Source: Zarea fungicola (Eukaryota; Ascomycota; Sordariomycetes; Hypocreales; Cordycipitaceae). Taken from it: DNA of 24,205 nucleotides. Made by a program: the position numbers and the translations under genes. Each line of letters opens with the position of its first letter. Position 1 is the first letter of the stretch. This document shows positions 19,896 to 24,205 of this stretch, piece by piece. The notes beneath the pieces are model-generated. The model worked only from the letters and a program-made list of their open reading frames with translations, did not search any database and was not told where the DNA came from. The stretch is from positions 1-24,205 of the forward strand of contig FWCC01000596.1 of NCBI GenBank assembly GCA_900169235.1. Reading direction: 5' to 3'.

Positions 19896-21792
19896 GATGA
19901 GGAGAAATTGACACCCGCAGTCTAACGAAATGTCTTCTTGATATCAATCTTGACAGCTTTCAACAGGGTGTGTGCGTATAATATTATGATGCAGTGTCGT
20001 AATGAAATATGCTAGAAAAGGACGAAAAACGCTTCTGGAGAGCCTCACGATTGAAAATGTGGAGAATGCGGAAAAATATGGGCTTGCTCAATGGCCTTTG
20101 TTTGGATGGATTAGAAGTGGTTTTACTTTACTGGGAACAAAATGCCACCCCTTGATTCCGGAAATGTACAAGATAATCTGTGGGGGCTGATTTTGCATGT
20201 ATATTTCAATTCATTTTGCAGACTTTGAAAATGCCTCAATTACAAGTGATAGAGTACAGAAAAAGAGGAGCCGCGGTCCTAACCGCCGGATTCAGACTTG
20301 CAAGTGAACGTCTTTGTGCAGTGGGAGGAAGAATAAAACTTACATAAATCGGATAATATTTTAGTTTTGTGCATTACATCCTTTTACAGAAGTAGGATCT
20401 TCGTTCATCTATCTCTTGAGGGAGAATGGGCTACCATTTCCCCGTTGAGGTGTATGAGTTGGAACCACATCCAGATACAAAGGTAAAAAAATGAAGTCAG
20501 TAGCTTTTTTCCCCCTGTAAATGGAGTTGAAGCGTTATTAACAGGTTGTAAATAAAGAACATGTCCCTGCCTTTTTTGTACTGGTACGATGTGTTCTGCG
20601 GAGTGCAATTGGGTCTCGTAGCAACTTGCCGAGTGAAGCGTAGCGAGGTAAAGAACAGATATAGGTGGATGCAAGAGTGTGTGAAGCCATAAATCTCTGT
20701 AGATTTGATTAATTATTTCCGGGTTTCCTTGCACTTCGTTGCATCTTTGGAGCTATGCTCGTCCCTGGCTGCCCTGCTCGTGTGGTGGTTCCAGGACAGC
20801 ATGGGCAAATTGCACTGTGCCCGAACTATATCAAGGAGACACATCAGAAATTTGTCCCTAAAAAACTGGACTTTCAAAACATGAAATGTACGATTTCACA
20901 ATGGAAAAGATACACTAGCTATGAAATGAGCTTTAGTGAATAGCTCTTGCTGACGAGGCACGCCCGGGGAATAGCATGAGCTTGGTTGATGGCGCTATAA
21001 CAAGCTCCATGATAAAGTTGAATAAATCTTGCGGAAGATCAGATGAGACTTGAATTACCAGTGTAGGATAACAGTCAATGCAAGGACCGACTCATTGAAC
21101 AAGGTAGGAGATTGGCGTTGCGTGAGAGCTACCGGGAGTGTTGGATTCTAGGATGGTAGCGAGAAAAATTGGACGACAAGTATGAGGCAAGCCGATACCG
21201 ACGCAATCCGAATATGAATTTAGAATTGGTATGCTTGGCCGCCATGTATTGGCCTCTACTTGATCTGAAACTCACATCAGAAGCGCGAGATTGCTCAAAC
21301 AAATAGTCAGCAGGGATTTAGTTGTGTTGAAGCATCGCGGTTCCTTTTTGACATGCCGTAAGCGCTTCGTGGTACGGTATGCTGCATGTGATGCCCGCCT
21401 GGCGGATTTGATATTGGTCACTCGTCTTGGCCCCCTTTCTTCTCAGCTAGATGGGCGAAGGCGATGTGACTCGTTGATTGACCGTTCAATACTGATCGTT
21501 CATTAGACATGGTTCCGAGAAGCAGCAGCACCCAGCACCAGTAACTAAACCGGAGGCGATAAGGTTGAGCTTCGGGAGAGCTGAGTGTAAAAATAGAAGC
21601 AGCTTAATTTTGCAGAGTCAAGACATGGCGAGTAATGCGGAGACAAGATCCACTTTTTTGCTGTCCAAGTGTACTGGGATCTGAGAATGCATTGTTCTGA
21701 CTATACGAAACGGTACAAAACGACGATTTCAATTTTTTATTTTTCTAAAAAAAAAAAACATTGCAATTTGTATGATGAAAGTTGGCATGGTG

Positions 21793-21816
21793 TGGTGATA
21801 TGGTGATGTGGTGATG
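21793..21816. repeat. 8-bp tandem repeat, three units
   Basis: TGGTGATA, TGGTGATG, TGGTGATG in direct tandem, with partial units on both sides (TGG before, ATG after). A small minisatellite in non-coding DNA. Confidence 0.75.
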
Positions 21817-24205
21817 ATGTATGTGCAAACATGCCAGAGCCATTGATAGGTAGTAATACCTTTAGTAGGCTGTTACCGCAATCCCAAGTCGGCGCAGATC
21901 AGCAGCAGTGCGTTGCTGAGAGTGGCTGTTACAGTGGTGGCCATGCAGCGTTGCAACGGGCAAATCGACGCTAACAGGGACGGTTGGTCAGTTCCCCAGC
22001 GATGTACTTTGGCAATTCTTGGCAGCAGACGTTTGGCCGTTTCACCGGAGAAGACACAGTCCACGCCTGCCATGAAAGAATTTCATCTCACTACTCCGTA
22101 TTTGTTTCCGACAACACGTTTATGTGTCTAGATATGATTTGCAATTGACTTGATCCCAACGGCAGGACCGTGTTCTGAAGCTGCTCGGCCCACAGGACGG
22201 ACGGCCGAACCGGCAGAGTCGTGGTCATGGCTGAGACAATGATTCAATGCCACAGCTTCTACCACAAGCTGTGATTAAGTTAGACCGCCAAAAGGTGGCA
22301 CATCATTTTGCTTTTGCAAGAAAAGCTCGCATGAGCGGTGACCCATCTGAACCCCGTTTTCTTACGGGATAAACAATCTCCTATTACAAACGCAAGCAAA
22401 TCTCAATTACGCAACGGAGATGGTTTGAACCATGCGCAAGTTTTCTTCATCTTACCACTCAGTCCCTCACTGCCTTGGGCATTTGGATTCTTTCTTACAG
22501 CGGTGGTTGGGTCCGGGTCCACTTGCTGACAGTTGACGGGAGGTCAACTTTGAAAAAAAAAAAAAGACCGCAAAGTCAAGCCCTCCCCCGCCCCAGGTTC
22601 TTTTGGTCCGGTCCACCCCCGCGCCTCAAAGGCCTGCCGAAGTTGGGGTGGGGGTCTGGCGGAGGCACTTCATTTCTGACCGGCGACAGCGAGGTAGAGG
22701 AATGAAAAGAAATGTAAATTTGACGACGATTTTAATCCTCGTAATGTGGTTGCCAAGCACAACCAGGACAGTTGTACATAAAATTTGAGTCCCATTGATG
22801 ATGAAGAACGACAGCAAGAGAGAGAGGGGAAAATGACCCTCCATTGTTCACACGCCGGAAAAAGAAACCACCTTGAAAAACAGATCAATCAGCTGGCCGC
22901 CAAGAAGACTCATGTTTGAAGTCGGCCTCCTTGGCGCCTTCTACGCGTAAACAGGCCCATACGTGGACAGCAAAGCTTTGCCCTGCTAGTTAGTATCTAT
23001 CGAACCTGTGCGGGCTACCACGCAATTGCCTCTACCATTTCAAAGCTGTCGCGTGGTTTTCTCTTTCGCTTGTGAATCTGGGCATAGATACCTACCAATA
23101 GTATTACGTCTTTCCAGGTACCTGCCAGCATTGAGTGGGTTGCTTACTATTTTTTTTTTTTTTACTGTTGTCGGCAGTGCAAGCCATATCCGCGGGATGC
23201 TACGAAGCCGGTAAGCAGAACCCAGGGCAAGGACGGCGTCGTCATAGATGCAATCTAGGGAGCACAAGAGACGCATCTCAAAGTATTTGATTTTCAGGCG
23301 GCGGCGCAGCAATCTACTAATGTACTGACTGCCGTGAAAATCGATTCTGGGTTAGCAAACGGCGTAGAAAAAATCCCGAACGGTTTTGGAATCACAACGC
23401 CATTTGTCTTGCCTGTGGTGGCTTGGAAGGTCTTGGCTTTCTTTCACGAAAGCTTTTTTGGATTGGATAACGAAAGATGTTTTGTACCAACGAGGCTACT
23501 CCACAGCAACGTCGGATGATCTGCCTTCCGAGCTACCATACTGGGCGGGCTCTAGAATTTGTTGGTAGTATTCAGCGGGATATATCCGTAGGTAAATCGT
23601 AAAGTTCGCATTTATCACTGAGAAGAACTAGAAAGCACTTTGGGATAGAATAATTTGATGATGCCATCCCCTTAGCCGGCGCTCGTCTTCTGACCAGGGT
23701 TGGCCAAACTAGTTAGTTGTCTTGCTGCAGACTGGCGATCGACCATCTACGCTTGCTACGCCGTCCATTGTGACACTCTTTCCTGGAGTGCAAGGTGAAA
23801 AGTGGATTTTTTTTTTCAGACAATACACCATATGTCCGTTGGCGGAACTTCATAGAGTGGCATTATTATTAGTATTCATACAAGGTATAGTCATTGACCA
23901 AGAGGGTCTGCCGATTTCTGCCACGACCAATGGACAGGATAAAAACACTCTAGACTTGGGCAACTATGATCTGCACCCAGGTCCAAGACAAGCGCCGCTT
24001 CCTTGCTGACTGAAGACAAAATTAGGTTTTCCTCACAGGGTTGGCTTTCATCAGCCTATTCGCACGACAACTGCCTCGACAACTATTCTACATTAACCAG
24101 AGATACCAATATCAGGTGTTACAGGTAGTCTTGCCGTGGCCGAGTCGGGCTTTCACTCTGTCCGCTGTCGAGTCAGTTGTATTAACTACAGTGGGGTCAG
24201 GAAAG

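Larger units (their letters stand above)
19770..24205. other. Right-hand region without a recognisable gene
   Basis: 4.4 kb with no supportable gene. The first few hundred bases should hold the cyclophilin promoter, including a GT-repeat at 19880-19895. Open frames on both strands stay below 100 codons, and none shows a domain, signal peptide or joinable exons. Long A or T tracts occur (for example 21747-21759, 22552-22565, 23149-23163). 20273-20295 resembles part of a tRNA-Leu, and 21793-21816 is a short tandem repeat. I see no terminal repeats or transposase remnant. Confidence 0.55.

Noticed and set aside
22475..22705. 76-codon frame with Lys and Pro/Gly-rich sequence
   Set aside because: The Lys run comes from an A14 tract and the Pro/Gly run from local GC-rich sequence; no sign of a real gene.
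24129..24180. A-box-like TGGCCGAGTCGGG at the right edge, suggesting a tRNA-Leu or tRNA-Ser
   Set aside because: No convincing anticodon stem, no GGTTCGA B-box and no pairing acceptor stem; the match is probably chance.
1..24205. CRISPR array, rRNA genes, transposon with terminal repeats, secondary-metabolite cluster
   Set aside because: No regularly spaced repeats, no rRNA sequence, no transposase or reverse-transcriptase motif, and no biosynthetic core enzyme were seen on either strand.

Overview
The window looks like nuclear DNA from a filamentous ascomycete (Pezizomycotina, most likely a Sordariomycete). Introns are short (64-86 nt, one of 230 nt), with GT...AG ends and CTAAC-type branch sites. 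Promoters and 5' leaders are pyrimidine-rich and intergenic spaces are long (0.5-4.4 kb). The best-marked gene is a TEA-domain conidiation regulator of the AbaA type. The exact species cannot be read from the sequence.

Layout, left to right. 1-1344: upstream region of the first gene, with a 2-base N gap at 679-680. 1345-3876 (+): a 792-aa membrane family-2 glycosyltransferase of the fungal hyphal-growth GT2 type, in three exons. 3877-5339: intergenic, with a nested GATA-site palindrome and an RRPE-like box near the next gene. 5340-8186 (+): Mrd1, an 850-aa pre-rRNA processing protein with five RRMs, in three exons. 8187-9670: long abaA upstream region with groups of BrlA-like and AbaA-like sites, a perfect 15-bp palindrome and upstream ATGs. 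9671-12539 (+): AbaA, 932 aa, in two exons. 12540-16953: a 4.4-kb stretch without a supportable protein gene, part of it strongly purine-rich on the + strand. 16954-18423 (+): a secreted protein whose mature N-terminus is His, resembling DUF7492/LPMO-like proteins, with a Ser/Thr/Val-rich tail. 18924-19769 (-): a cyclophilin of the PPIase H type in five exons, one only 26 nt long, convergent with the secreted-protein gene. 19770-24205: 4.4 kb without a supportable gene.

The genes do not form a pathway or cluster. GT2, mrd1 and abaA lie head to tail on the + strand, each with its own upstream space. Mrd1 (ribosome assembly) and the cyclophilin (spliceosome) are housekeeping genes. GT2 (hyphal wall or extracellular polysaccharide) and AbaA (conidiophore development) concern growth form and asexual sporulation.

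I found no convincing previously undescribed multi-gene system. The items most worth a second look are the abaA upstream region, the His1 secreted protein, the purine-biased gene-free stretch at about 13.05-14.75 kb, and the cyclophilin microexon.
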